64,000 nt of DNA from JAHFTY01 sp964584785 (GCA_964584785.1 CAZPBY010000017.1:44951-108950), one strand, 5' to 3'. Positions 51,920 to 61,271 are shown, counted from the first letter of the stretch. A program made the numbers and translations. The notes: generated by a model from the letters alone, not told the origin.

Positions 51920-52621
51920 GTGGGCGAAACTCTTCTCCAGGTGACGGGTCTGTCGAAGACCTATGGCCCGCTGGTCGCACTCCAGGACATCAGTTTCAAT
52001 GTCCGGCAGGGCGAGATCCTCGGTTTGCTTGGACCCAACGGCTCGGGCAAGACCACCCTTTTCGAGTGTGTCGCCGGCGTTCAGGCGGCGGATTGCGGAG
52101 AAGTTCGTGGCGGCAGGAGATCGGACATCCTGTTCTATATGCCCGACGGAATCGCACCCTGGCCGGAACAGCCGGTCTGGTGGGCGCTCGAGTTCACGTT
52201 GGGTTTTTTCGGCGGACCGAAGGACCTCTATCCCGACGTCGTCGATGCGCTCGAATTGACGTCCGTTCTGCACATGCCGCTCCGCGCGCTTTCCAAGGGC
52301 CAGCGTAAACGGGCATTGCTGGCGATCGGACTGCTCACGCCTCAGCCGATTCTGTTGATCGATGAACCCTTTGACGGACTCGACCTCCGCCAAAGCCGTG
52401 AACTTGTGGAAACTTTCCGGTGGCACTCCTCTCATGGCCGCACGCTGTTTCTATCCGTTCATCAAATTGCCGACGCCGGAAGGATCTGCGATCGTTTCAT
52501 TTTGCTGAATGCCGGACGCGTTTGTGCCGAAGGAACCATGAACGAACTGACCGGCCTCGCGGCGGAACGCAGCGGTCGCTGCCTCGACGATTTCGAGGAG
52601 GTATTTCTTGCGCTCACGTAA
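51920..52621 (+). CDS. ABC transporter ATPase of a Gld-type system
   Basis: 233 aa, GTG start. Walker A G-P-N-G-S-G-K-T-T near residue 38, signature L-S-K-G-Q-R, Walker B L-L-I-D-E-P-F-D-G-L-D and H in S-V-H-Q. It overlaps the fused permease by 14 bases, whose GldF/GldG-like parts place it in the GldA-type group (gliding motility and similar exporters). Two Trp-rich stretches around 75-85 are unusual for the family. Confidence 0.88.
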   Translation: MGETLLQVTGLSKTYGPLVALQDISFNVRQGEILGLLGPNGSGKTTLFECVAGVQAADCGEVRGGRRSDILFYMPDGIAPWPEQPVWWALEFTLGFFGGPKDLYPDVVDALELTSVLHMPLRALSKGQRKRALLAIGLLTPQPILLIDEPFDGLDLRQSRELVETFRWHSSHGRTLFLSVHQIADAGRICDRFILLNAGRVCAEGTMNELTGLAAERSGRCLDDFEEVFLALT

Positions 52622-53933
52622 AGCGGCGTGGCAATGGCTGCTGGCCAAGGAATATCGCGAGTTGGTCGCGTCGCGATCATGGTGGGTGATGCTGATCCTG
52701 ACGGGACCGCTCGTCGGCGTCTCGTTCATCGACGCCGTTCGGACTTACGCCGAGGCAAGCGGTTATGGCGGGACAAGCACAGGCGTCGGCCAGGCGTTCT
52801 CGCCCCTCGTGGGCGTCTGGGCCCCGACGTTTAGCGCATATGAAATCGCCGCCGTGTTCCTTCTTCCTTTCGTCGCCATTCGCGTTGTCACGGGAGACCG
52901 TCAAAGCGGTGCTTTGAAGTTGGAATTACAACAGCCGATTCCTTCGGTCTCCCGCCTCGCGCTGAAGTCGATCGTTCTGTTTGCGGCGTGCCTCGTGACG
53001 GGATTGGCTGCGCTCATTGCAATCGGGCTCTGGACGACGTATGGCGGCAACACCTATCCGCCGGAGGTTTTGGCGGTCGTCCTCGGACACTTCCTGAACG
53101 TCGCTTTGACGATCGCCTTTGCCGCGGCCGCTGCATCGATGACGGAACATCCATCGACCGCTGCGATCGTTACTTTCGCATTTACGGTGGGAACGTGGGT
53201 GATTGACTTTGTTGCCGCGGTTCGCGGAGGAATCTGGGAACAGGTCGCCGGCTACACGCCTTCAGCAATGGTGGCGCAGTTTCAGCACGGGCTGGTCCGG
53301 ATGGATGTGGTTCTCATCACCTTCGCTTTCATTGTCTGCGGACTGGCCCTGGCAAGCGTCTGGATTCGATTGGGAGTTGCCGCCCGGCAGCGAACATTGG
53401 AATCCGCCTTGATCGTCGGATTAACCGCCGTCGCAGTTGTTGCCGCCACCTCCATGAACGTCAGCTGGGACCTTTCCGAGAATCGCCAGAATTCCTTTTC
53501 GGAAAATGACGAAGCCGCACTCCGGCAGATCCAGTCGCCGTTACGGATCGAAGCGCATCTCGCGCCCAAGGATCCGCGCCGCGCCGATCTCGAGCGGCAG
53601 GCACTCACAAAATTGCGCCGCGTGATGCCCGACGTGAAGGTGGAGTACATCTCGTCCACGTCGATCGGTTTGTTCGAACAAGCCAACGAACACTATGGCG
53701 AGATCTTTTACGACCTGGGCGGCCGCAAATCCGTCAGCCGGCTGACGACCGAAGAGGGCGTGCTTGAAACGATTTTCGATCTTGCCGATATTCACCCCGG
53801 CGAAAACAATCCAGCGATATTCACCGGTCATCCGCTTGCCGTACCGCCAAAAGGCGCAGCCGCCATCTTCTATGGCATATGGCCCGCTGTCATGTGCATC
53901 GCGGCATTTTTGATTCTAAGGAGGAACAAATGA
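52608..53933 (+). CDS. GldF/GldG-like fused ABC permease
   Basis: 441 aa, TTG start overlapping the ATPase by 14 bases. Residues 1-275 contain six hydrophobic helices of an ABC-2/GldF permease (V-T-G-D-R-Q-S-G-A-L-K-L-E-L). Residues about 285-420 match the start of the GldG auxiliary domain (R-Q-N-S-F-S-E-N-D-E and L-x-K-L-R-R-V-M-P-D-V-K-V-E-Y). A final helix follows, so most of the periplasmic GldG part is absent. In Flavobacteria GldF and GldG are separate; the fused short form suggests a different transport task. Confidence 0.75.
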   Translation: MRSRKAAWQWLLAKEYRELVASRSWWVMLILTGPLVGVSFIDAVRTYAEASGYGGTSTGVGQAFSPLVGVWAPTFSAYEIAAVFLLPFVAIRVVTGDRQSGALKLELQQPIPSVSRLALKSIVLFAACLVTGLAALIAIGLWTTYGGNTYPPEVLAVVLGHFLNVALTIAFAAAAASMTEHPSTAAIVTFAFTVGTWVIDFVAAVRGGIWEQVAGYTPSAMVAQFQHGLVRMDVVLITFAFIVCGLALASVWIRLGVAARQRTLESALIVGLTAVAVVAATSMNVSWDLSENRQNSFSENDEAALRQIQSPLRIEAHLAPKDPRRADLERQALTKLRRVMPDVKVEYISSTSIGLFEQANEHYGEIFYDLGGRKSVSRLTTEEGVLETIFDLADIHPGENNPAIFTGHPLAVPPKGAAAIFYGIWPAVMCIAAFLILRRNK

Positions 53934-54715
53934 GAGTGCTCGTATCCATTCGGCTGGCGATCCTGCTGGCCTTTGCGCCGCAGCGAACAGCCGATTTCAA
54001 AGTCGATCTCAGCAAGGAGCAGACAGGAAAACCGCCGAAAACATTTCAACCGAACGTCGGGACGTGGATCGTGGCGCAGGACGGCCCGGATAAAGTGATC
54101 ATGGTGGACGGGCGGCCGTGGGTCGCCAATAAGGACAATCCCACAAAGCTGTTGATCGAGACGGCGCGCAAGCTGTACGGCACCTCCAACGAAGAACTGA
54201 TGGATAACGCCAAGCAGTTCGCGTATTACCCCGTTGCGGTTTTGAACGATTTCGACAACTTCACGAACGGCACGATCAGCGTGAAGTTCAAAACCATCGC
54301 CGGCGACGCGGATCGTGCATCGGGCATTCTGTTTAATGTGAAACCGAACGGCGATTGGCTGTCCGTCCGGTACAACGACACCGAGAACAACGTCGCGCTG
54401 TGGACATTCCACGGCGACGGCATTCGCCGCAACGTCAAGTTCAGCGATCGGGAGAAGAAGTTCATGCTCGACCGCGCCAAGTGGCACGAACTGAAAATGA
54501 CCGTGAACGGCGCCGATTTCAAAACCTGGCTCGACGGCGAGATCGCGCTCGAATACACATTCGGAACCGATCCCACCAGGCCGAACTCGCATCCTTTCCT
54601 GTTCCCGAAAAACAATCCGACACTGCTGCCTCCGATCGCAGGAAAAGTGGGGTTGTGGGCAAAAACCGACACCACGAGTTACTTCAAAGACTATGTGGTA
54701 ACGCCCGCGAAGTAG
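53930..54715 (+). CDS. Secreted DUF1080-like protein
   Basis: 261 aa from the ATG at 53930, which overlaps the permease stop (A-T-G-A) and has AAGGAGG close ahead. Signal peptide about 1-17. The rest resembles the concanavalin/LamG-like DUF1080 fold (3-keto-disaccharide hydrolase type): F-x-T-I-A-G-D-A-D-R-A-S-G-I-L-F, L-S-V-R-Y-N-D-T, W-H-E-L-K-M-T-V-N-G and W-A-K-T-D-T-T-S-Y-F-K-D-Y. It is probably a sugar-binding or sugar-cleaving partner of the ABC system. Confidence 0.75.
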   Translation: MRVLVSIRLAILLAFAPQRTADFKVDLSKEQTGKPPKTFQPNVGTWIVAQDGPDKVIMVDGRPWVANKDNPTKLLIETARKLYGTSNEELMDNAKQFAYYPVAVLNDFDNFTNGTISVKFKTIAGDADRASGILFNVKPNGDWLSVRYNDTENNVALWTFHGDGIRRNVKFSDREKKFMLDRAKWHELKMTVNGADFKTWLDGEIALEYTFGTDPTRPNSHPFLFPKNNPTLLPPIAGKVGLWAKTDTTSYFKDYVVTPAK

Positions 54716-54747
54716 TTGCCGGGTCAATTGTGGTAGACTCCGGGCCG

Positions 54748-55140
54748 ATGCAATCGCCTGGCCCGCTGGAACGACGTGTCCTCGACGCGCTGTGGGCGCG
54801 GAACGATGCGGCCTGTGTGCGCGACATTCATCCTGCCTTTGCCGGCGTTGCTTACACGACTCTGATGACGACGCTCGACCGCCTTTACCGCAAAGGCATC
54901 CTCGATCGCGTGAAACGGGGGCGCGCGTTCTTCTACAAACCGCGGATGAATCGCGAAGAACTCGAGTCCGCGCTCGCGGCAGAGGCCTTGCGGCACGCGT
55001 TGGAGCGCGATGTGTCGTCGTTGCGGCCGCTTTTGTCGTTCGTCGTCAACGCCATCGGCGATCGGGATCACCGGCTGCTCGAAGAACTCGAGTCCCTTGT
55101 CCGCGCCCGTCGAATCGCAGCACAAACGCCGACATCCTGA
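54748..55140 (+). CDS. BlaI/MecI/CopY-type repressor
   Basis: 130 aa. Winged helix with L-E-R-R-V-L-D-A-L-W, A-Y-T-T-L-M-T-T-L-D-R-L and the basic wing G-R-A-F-F-Y-K-P (about 5-70), followed by the dimerisation helix. BlaI proteins repress penicillin-resistance genes and are cleaved by BlaR1-type sensors, which are absent here. Its final codons and stop are inside the left arm of a type 1 palindrome. The regulated gene is uncertain: it may be the ABC/DUF1080 operon upstream or the dehydrogenase downstream. Confidence 0.85.
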   Translation: MQSPGPLERRVLDALWARNDAACVRDIHPAFAGVAYTTLMTTLDRLYRKGILDRVKRGRAFFYKPRMNREELESALAAEALRHALERDVSSLRPLLSFVVNAIGDRDHRLLEELESLVRARRIAAQTPTS

Positions 55141-55263
55141 AAGGTGACGTCACGAAGCCCGTCGCTGCGCCCCGGGTTCTGCACCCTTTGCCGCCACTGT
55201 CGCATGCGGCACAACCGTCAGAACCCGGAGCGCAGCGACGGGCTTCGTGACATCACCTTTCAG
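55137..55263. repeat. Type 1 palindrome, longest copy
   Basis: Arms extend to 45 bases (55137-55181 and 55219-55263) with two mismatches, the last 11 bases lying outside the usual core. The left arm covers the TGA stop of the repressor gene. The 37-base loop holds a small inner hairpin (TGCCGC/GCGGCA). Transcription into the dehydrogenase gene would cross it. Confidence 0.92.
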
Positions 55264-55295
55264 TGCTGCCTCTCATGCCATAGAATGCCGGAATC

Positions 55296-57353
55296 ATGAA
55301 ATCCGAATTCCTGGTCGTGCTTGTTCTTTGCTTATCCGCCGCGATTGCCGTCGGGCTCCCGGGGTATGTCGACTGGCCGATCAACGGCGGCATCGACAAC
55401 ATGCGCTACTCGGCCCTGACGCAAATCAACAAAAGCAACGTATCGAAGCTGAAAGTCGCGTGGACCTACGATTCGCACGACGCGTTCAAAGGGTCGGAGA
55501 TGCAGAGCAACTCGGTGGTCGTTGATGGAATTCTGTATGCCACGACGCCCACCATGAAAGTTGTGGCCGTCAACGCAGAGGACGGCAACGAAATCTGGAA
55601 GTTCGATCCAGGCGGAGGCAGCGGCGCGCAAACGCGATTTCGGCATCGTGGTGTCACGGTCCACAACGACCGGGTCTTCGTCACGTACCGGAATTTCCTG
55701 TGGGCGCTCAACAAGCAAACCGGTAAACCGATCACGTCTTTTGGAGCCGGCGGCCGAATCGACCTGCGCGAAGGCCTCGACCAGCCGGCCGAGCGCATCA
55801 GCATCAGCGCCAGCACGCCCGGCGCGATTTTTGAGGACATGCTCATCCTCGGCAGCAGCGTCCCGGAGACGCTGCCGGGCTCGCCGGGTCATATTCGCGC
55901 ATTCGACGTGAACACCGGGAAAGTGCGGTGGATCTTCCACACCATTCCGAAACCGGGCGAGTTCGGTTACGAGACGTGGCCCCCCAACGCGTACAAACTC
56001 TCCGGCGGTGCCAACGCGTGGGCCGGCGTGACGGTCGATGCGAAGTCGGGAATGGTCTTTGCCGCAACCGGTTCCGCCTCGTTTGACTTCTACGGTGTCA
56101 CGCGTCATGGCGACAACCTGTTTGCGGATTGCATCCTCGCACTCGACGCGCGGACCGGCAAACGAGTCTGGCATTTTCAGGGACTGAAACACGACATCTG
56201 GGACTGGGATTTTCCGGCGCCGCCGAACCTCGTCACAGTCAGGCGCAACGGAAAGATGGTCGACGCGATCGCGCAGGTCACGAAGTACGGCTACGTGTGG
56301 GTTCTGGATCGAAAGACGGGTAATCCTCTCTTCCCCGTCGGCCAGCACAAAGTTCCGGCATCCGACATCGATGGTGAGCGCGCATCCGACAGTCAGCCTT
56401 ATCCATTGAAGCCTCCTCCATTCGCTCGTCAGGGCCTGAGCGAAGACATGCTGACGACGCGCACACCCGAAGCACATACCGACGTTCTGTCGCGGTTTCG
56501 AAAGATGCATTCGGGGTTCTACGTGCCGCCTTCGCTCGAAGGCACCGTCGTGTTTCCGGGTTTCGACGGCGGCGCGGAATGGGGAGGCGCGGCATTCGAT
56601 CCGAAAACAGGACTGCTCTACGTGAACTCGAACGAGATGCCGTGGGTCATCAAACTCATTCCGAACAACGACACATCCCTCTACAACAGCAAGTGCGCCA
56701 CATGTCACGGCACGGACAAGAAAGGAACGTCTGCGGTTCCGTCACTAGAAGACATCGGACAGCGGCACTCACGCGACGAAATTGCGACGATTATTCGTCA
56801 GGGGACCGGCCGCATGCCCGGCTTCCCGGATATGGGCGGCCGGAACATCAACGATGTCGTCGATTACCTCCTTACCGGCCGCGATAAAGCAACCGATCCG
56901 GCGGTGACGAGCGATCCGAGCTGGCTGAAGTATCGCAGCGATGGTGAATCCATCTTCCTCGATCCCGATGGATATCCGGCGATCACGCCGCCGTGGGGAA
57001 CCCTGAACGCGATCGACTTGAACCAGGGCGTCATCAAATGGAAGATTCCTCTCGGAGAGTTTCCGGATCTTGCCGCCAAAGGCATGAAGAACACGGGCAG
57101 CGACAACTACGGCGGGCCCGTCGTGACGGCCAGCGGTCTCCTATTCATCGGCGCAACGAACTTCGATAAGAAATTTCGCGCGTTCGACAAACTCACCGGC
57201 AAGCTGCTTTGGGAGACCACACTTCCAGCCGCGGGCAATGCGACGCCTTCGATCTATCAAATCAGGGGCCGCGAATACGTCGTGATCGTCTGCGGCGGCG
57301 GAAAGAATGGCGCGCCGTCCGGAAGCAGCGTCGTCGCGTTCACGCTGCCGTAA
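55296..57353 (+). CDS. Quinohaemoprotein alcohol dehydrogenase-like
   Basis: 685 aa. Signal peptide 1-20; an eight-bladed PQQ propeller with repeats such as V-V-A-V-N-A-E-D-G-N-E-I-W and A-L-N-K-Q-T-G-K-P. A cytochrome c segment is inserted between blades at about 460-545 (Cys467-Ala-Thr-Cys470-His471, axial Met probably in R-M-P-G-F) rather than at the C-terminus. It should oxidise alcohols in the periplasm and pass electrons through its own haem to the chain. No Shine-Dalgarno is clear; the start is the first ATG after the palindrome. Confidence 0.88.
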   Translation: MKSEFLVVLVLCLSAAIAVGLPGYVDWPINGGIDNMRYSALTQINKSNVSKLKVAWTYDSHDAFKGSEMQSNSVVVDGILYATTPTMKVVAVNAEDGNEIWKFDPGGGSGAQTRFRHRGVTVHNDRVFVTYRNFLWALNKQTGKPITSFGAGGRIDLREGLDQPAERISISASTPGAIFEDMLILGSSVPETLPGSPGHIRAFDVNTGKVRWIFHTIPKPGEFGYETWPPNAYKLSGGANAWAGVTVDAKSGMVFAATGSASFDFYGVTRHGDNLFADCILALDARTGKRVWHFQGLKHDIWDWDFPAPPNLVTVRRNGKMVDAIAQVTKYGYVWVLDRKTGNPLFPVGQHKVPASDIDGERASDSQPYPLKPPPFARQGLSEDMLTTRTPEAHTDVLSRFRKMHSGFYVPPSLEGTVVFPGFDGGAEWGGAAFDPKTGLLYVNSNEMPWVIKLIPNNDTSLYNSKCATCHGTDKKGTSAVPSLEDIGQRHSRDEIATIIRQGTGRMPGFPDMGGRNINDVVDYLLTGRDKATDPAVTSDPSWLKYRSDGESIFLDPDGYPAITPPWGTLNAIDLNQGVIKWKIPLGEFPDLAAKGMKNTGSDNYGGPVVTASGLLFIGATNFDKKFRAFDKLTGKLLWETTLPAAGNATPSIYQIRGREYVVIVCGGGKNGAPSGSSVVAFTLP

Positions 57354-57360
57354 AACGAAG

Positions 57361-59793
57361 CTATTCCCGCCGCAAAGCGTTCGCGGGATCGAGGTTCATC
57401 GCGCGCCGCGCCGGCACCAGGCAGGCCGTGATGGTGACGATGGTCAGCAGCAGTGAAATCGTCACAAAGGTCACAGGATCGGTGGCCGTAACCTGAAACA
57501 ACACCGTCGAAAGAACCCGGCTCACGCCAACCGCCGCCAGAATTCCCAGAACGACGCCGGCGCTGATGCGGATCAGACCCTGGCGGAGAACCAGCCACAT
57601 CACCTGTTTGGCGCTGGCGCCAAGAGCGACGCGGACTCCGATCTCCTGAGTCCGCTGATTGATCCCGTACGACGTCACGCCGTAAATGCCCACGCACGAC
57701 ATGATGAGAGCGATCAGAGCAAACGTGGCAAAAAGAGTTCCAAAAACGCGGAACGGCCAGGTTCGCTGCGCCATCGATTCTTCCATCGTGAAGATGTTGA
57801 AAAGCGGCAGTTCGGAATCTACCTCGCGCAGACTCGTTCGCAAATCGGCGGTCAGTTTATCGCGCCCGATATGGCTTCGTACGATGACATTGAAGCCGGC
57901 CACCGGATCCTGCCGGAAAGGAATGTAGACGAGCGGCGGGTACATGTCCTGCTGCTGCCCCGGACCGCCGGGCGTCTGCAAAATTCTCGGGCTGATTCCG
58001 ACGATCTTGATCCACGGCGCGTCCGGCTTCTCGCTGAGCCTTATCTGTTTGCCGATCACTTCCTCGTTCGGCCAGTACTTCTTTGCAAAGCTGTCGTTCA
58101 CGATGGCCACTTCGGAACCCGGCGCGCCGTCCGCTTCAGTGAAGTCCCGGCCGCGGGTCACATGGACGCCAAGCGCGTTGAAATAGCCGGGCGCAACGAT
58201 AAGTGCATTCACATTGGGCAGCTTGTTGTTGGCGTCGGCAATGTCGCGATCCAGGAGTTTCAGCTGGCGGCCGGCCGATCCGCCGGCCGGCGGATTGGAT
58301 GCGACGGCCAGCGCCTCGATTCCCTGGATACGATTGATCCGGTCCACCAGACTCTGCTCGAAGGTCACGATGTTCGGCGGCTCCGGATATTTCGGGCCGC
58401 GCGCCGCGACGCGGGCGATGAGAAGGTTGTCGCTTCGAACGCCCAAATCGAAGAACTGGGTGTTCATGAAGCTGCGAATCATGAGCCCCGCGCCCACCAG
58501 AAGCACGATCGTCAGACTGATCTCTCCGATGAGCAGAGCGCCCGTCAGCCGGCGCGCCCGCACTCCACCACTCGAGCCGCGGCCGCCTTCTTTGAGATTC
58601 TCGGAAACGTTCGATCGGGAAATCTGCAGTGCCGGCGCGATACCAAACAGCACTCCCGTAATCACGCAGACAACGAAGAAGAAGAGTGCAACGTGGTAAT
58701 CGAATGTAAAAGTAATCCAATAGGGCTTGCCCACGTTCTGGACCGCCGAATCAAAGAGCCGTACGCCCACGACCGCCAAAGCCAGGCCTAGCGCTCCGCC
58801 GGCAAAACTCAAGACTATGCTTTCCATAAGGAATTGACGGACGATCCGCCATCGATTGGCGCCAAGCGCCGTTCGAATGGATGTCTCGCGCGTGCGCCGG
58901 ACAGCACGTGCCAGCAGCAGATTCGCAACGTTCGCACAAACGATCAGCAGGACGAACGCAACGGCACCCTGCATGGCGAGAAAGACGGTCCGGATCGGGC
59001 CGCCGTTATAGAATTCGCTCGATGTCTGGACCTCAACCTGAATGTCCTTGTTTGTGTCGGGGTAGGATCGCGCAAGGTTCGCGGCAATGCCCTTCAGTTC
59101 GCTGAGAGCCATTTGCGGAGAGCTGTTGGCGGTAAGACGACCGGTGACGGAGTATTGACGTGTATTCCTGTTTTCGTCCGCTTCACCGGGCACGAGGGGA
59201 ATCCAGAAGTCTTCATTGTTTGGGAATTTCATTCCCTGCGGCATGATGCCAACGACCGTGTAGATCTTTTGATTGGCCTTGAGCGTCTTCCCAATCACAT
59301 CTTCCCTGCCGCCATACCGCGTTTGCCATAAACCATAACCAATGACCGCGGCCGGTTGCGCGGCCGTCGTATCATCGCCCGTTTTGAAATCGCGACCGCG
59401 TAACGGCTTTTGCCCAAGAACTGCGAATGTGTTCGCGGTCAGTCTTGCGCCGCTGACGCGTTCGGCCTCTCCGGAGTCATCGCTCAGGTCGACTGCGATC
59501 TGCGTGTACGCGGCAACGCCACTGAAGCTTTTGGCATTGTCGCGAATGTCGACGAAGTCTTTGTACGACATTGGAAGTCGCGGCCTGCCGTGAGCCGGAT
59601 CGGACGCGCTGATGTGCAGGATGCGCTCCGGGTTTTCAAACGGCAGGCCTTTGAGAAGAACGGCATTGGTCAGAGTAAAAACCGTGCTGTTAATCCCGAT
59701 GCCCAAAGCCAGCGTGATGATTGCAATGAGACTGAACCCCGGATTCTTGACGAGCACCCGGATGCCGTAGCGGAGGTCGCGCAGAAATTCCAT
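57361..59793 (-). CDS. Acidobacterial orphan permease, second copy
   Basis: 810 aa with the same order as the copy at 17406: N-terminal membrane helix (about 20-42, A-L-G-I-G-I-N-S-T), MacB-type core, FtsX domain with three helices (about 280-390), second core and second FtsX domain (end T-A-C-L-V-P-A-R-R-A). No ATPase gene adjoins it. It ends 7 bases from the stop of the convergent quinohaemoprotein gene. Both copies lie beside exported oxidoreductase or peptidase genes, but a functional link is not shown. Confidence 0.92.
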   Translation of the reverse strand: MEFLRDLRYGIRVLVKNPGFSLIAIITLALGIGINSTVFTLTNAVLLKGLPFENPERILHISASDPAHGRPRLPMSYKDFVDIRDNAKSFSGVAAYTQIAVDLSDDSGEAERVSGARLTANTFAVLGQKPLRGRDFKTGDDTTAAQPAAVIGYGLWQTRYGGREDVIGKTLKANQKIYTVVGIMPQGMKFPNNEDFWIPLVPGEADENRNTRQYSVTGRLTANSSPQMALSELKGIAANLARSYPDTNKDIQVEVQTSSEFYNGGPIRTVFLAMQGAVAFVLLIVCANVANLLLARAVRRTRETSIRTALGANRWRIVRQFLMESIVLSFAGGALGLALAVVGVRLFDSAVQNVGKPYWITFTFDYHVALFFFVVCVITGVLFGIAPALQISRSNVSENLKEGGRGSSGGVRARRLTGALLIGEISLTIVLLVGAGLMIRSFMNTQFFDLGVRSDNLLIARVAARGPKYPEPPNIVTFEQSLVDRINRIQGIEALAVASNPPAGGSAGRQLKLLDRDIADANNKLPNVNALIVAPGYFNALGVHVTRGRDFTEADGAPGSEVAIVNDSFAKKYWPNEEVIGKQIRLSEKPDAPWIKIVGISPRILQTPGGPGQQQDMYPPLVYIPFRQDPVAGFNVIVRSHIGRDKLTADLRTSLREVDSELPLFNIFTMEESMAQRTWPFRVFGTLFATFALIALIMSCVGIYGVTSYGINQRTQEIGVRVALGASAKQVMWLVLRQGLIRISAGVVLGILAAVGVSRVLSTVLFQVTATDPVTFVTISLLLTIVTITACLVPARRAMNLDPANALRRE

Positions 59794-59843
59794 GATGCCT
59801 ATATACGGTTTTCTCCGCGACCTGTTAACAGTGGGGCGTCAAT

Positions 59844-60332
59844 TCAGCGCGAACGGACGCGATCTGCGTACAGTTGCAGCAGTCCGCTCCAGCCGTTCGG
59901 CGCGGAAACAGCGGTGCGCATCGCGTCGCCGCCTTCGCCGTGCCGGCTGAAATAGCGATGCTCGAGATCCAATCGGGTGACGCCCGCGGACTCTGCGGTG
60001 AATCGCACTTCGACTTCACTGGCCTTCTCGAGATCGGGCTCGTATCCCCACTGATGAGTGATCTGCCACGCCATGACGAAACGGCGCGGCGGTTCCCATA
60101 CCAGAATTGTTCCCCACGGACATTCGGTCCGATCGACCTGTTCGCTATAGCAGCGGCCGCCCGTCCGGCCCTCGATGATCGCCCGTTTCATCGGCGACTT
60201 TCCGATGTGGTGGGTGCGAGGCCACCAGCTATCGAACTCCGCAGTATAAATGTTAAACGCATCTTCCACCGTCGCATTCACGGTGATGCTCAGACGAACG
60301 GGGATCTCTGCAGCTTGCTCTTTGATGCTCAT
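59844..60332 (-). CDS. SRPBCC (AHSA1-type) protein
   Basis: 162 aa. START/Bet v1-like fold with family phrases S-I-T-V-N-A-T-V-E-D-A-F, W-W-P-R-T-H-H-I-G, W-G-T-I-L-V-W-E-P-P-R-R and T-R-L-D-L-E-H-R. AHSA1-type proteins bind hydrophobic ligands or proteins. It follows the ArsR repressor gene with a 4-base overlap, a common pair in which the repressor controls both. Its ligand is unknown. Confidence 0.88.
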   Translation of the reverse strand: MSIKEQAAEIPVRLSITVNATVEDAFNIYTAEFDSWWPRTHHIGKSPMKRAIIEGRTGGRCYSEQVDRTECPWGTILVWEPPRRFVMAWQITHQWGYEPDLEKASEVEVRFTAESAGVTRLDLEHRYFSRHGEGGDAMRTAVSAPNGWSGLLQLYADRVRSR

Positions 60333-60652
60333 CGCTTCTCCTGACGTTTCTTTTGTTCGACTCTGTGTTTGAATGCCTTCAACGCGACGCCCCAGAACTG
60401 GTCGAAGTAGCTGCGCAAAGAAGCAAAGCCTTCGGGATTGATCTCGTACAGCCGTCGTGTTCCATCGGCGCGGTCCACGACCAGATTGGCTTCTTTGAGA
60501 ATGCGCAAGTGCTGCGAAATGGCGGGCCGGCTGACTGGGAATTCGTCTGCCAGTTCGCCGACGGAGACGGGCCCGTTTAAGAGGCGGTCGAGAATGGCGC
60601 GTCGCGTCCGATCGCCAAGCGCATCGAGTTGAGTGTCATGGTAAGTATTCAC
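60329..60652 (-). CDS. ArsR-family repressor
   Basis: 107 aa, GTG start. Winged helix-turn-helix with R-R-A-I-L-D-R-L, V-G-E-L-A-D-E-F-P-V-S-R-P-A-I-S-Q-H-L (recognition helix) and G-T-R-R-L-Y-E-I (wing). The metal-binding E-L-C-V-C-D motif of metal sensors is absent, so it belongs to the SRPBCC-linked group rather than to metal responders. The operator upstream covers the start region. Confidence 0.9.
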   Translation of the reverse strand: MNTYHDTQLDALGDRTRRAILDRLLNGPVSVGELADEFPVSRPAISQHLRILKEANLVVDRADGTRRLYEINPEGFASLRSYFDQFWGVALKAFKHRVEQKKRQEKR

Positions 60653-60676
60653 TAACGGTAAGTTATTACTTACCGT
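60640..60676. promoter_or_regulatory. Operator of the ArsR/SRPBCC pair
   Basis: A perfect 9-bp inverted repeat ACGGTAAGT (60655-60663) and ACTTACCGT (60668-60676) with spacer TATT lies directly upstream of the repressor's GTG (60652). A third half site GGTAAGT is at 60640-60646 inside the first codons. The position suits autorepression. Confidence 0.7.
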
Positions 60677-60767
60677 ATGCGGACGTCAAGGCCTTTTATC
60701 GTTCGCGGTGAATCGGCGCCGCACCAGGGCGGCGCCTCCCGCGGAAAAGAGCGGATAAGAGCCGGAT

Positions 60768-61271
60768 TTAAGCAACGAGTAGATCGGTTTCGTGCATATC
60801 CGCTGCGCCCATTTCATACATGGTTGCAGCGACTCGATCTAATTCGACGCGTGTGGCTACTTGAAGCGAGAGCAGGATTTTGCCGTCGCCGATGGCTTCT
60901 TCGAGGTGATGCACAAGATCCGATGAAAGGCGCGGCTTCGAGAGTAATCCGCCGGAACCGACGATCATTCCGAACAGCGACCATCCTAGCGATTCCCAAA
61001 ACATCAGTGACAGCACTTGCCAGACGTTAGTGAGTCCACCCATGAATACAGACATCGCCCACCCGAGCAGGGCGCCGAGGATTGCGCCGCCGATGATACC
61101 GCGCTTGAGCGAAAGACTCATCTTCGCTTGTGGACAAGCAACCCAATCGAGTTCCTGAGGTCTGCTGATGATCGTTAATGCATTCGGCGTAACCCCTGAA
61201 GTTTGCATCTTAGTAATGGCTTCGTTGATCTGACTCTCCTTAGCACGCGCACAAAAAATGGCCTGAAGCAT
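60768..61271 (-). CDS. Small two-helix membrane protein
   Basis: 167 aa. Two similar soluble halves, each with a short beta-alpha-beta pattern (M-L-Q-A-I-F-C-A-R-A and I-L-L-S-L-Q-V-A-T-R), flank two membrane helices (about 57-78 and 85-107). The arrangement resembles general stress protein 17M/DUF1269-type proteins, but I cannot assign it firmly. It stands alone between the ArsR region and an open intergenic stretch. Confidence 0.6.
   Translation of the reverse strand: MLQAIFCARAKESQINEAITKMQTSGVTPNALTIISRPQELDWVACPQAKMSLSLKRGIIGGAILGALLGWAMSVFMGGLTNVWQVLSLMFWESLGWSLFGMIVGSGGLLSKPRLSSDLVHHLEEAIGDGKILLSLQVATRVELDRVAATMYEMGAADMHETDLLVA

Noticed and set aside
5259..55263. Repeated palindromes as a CRISPR array
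   Set aside because: Copies are single and scattered over 50 kb between genes, not in a regular tandem with spacers, and no cas gene is present.
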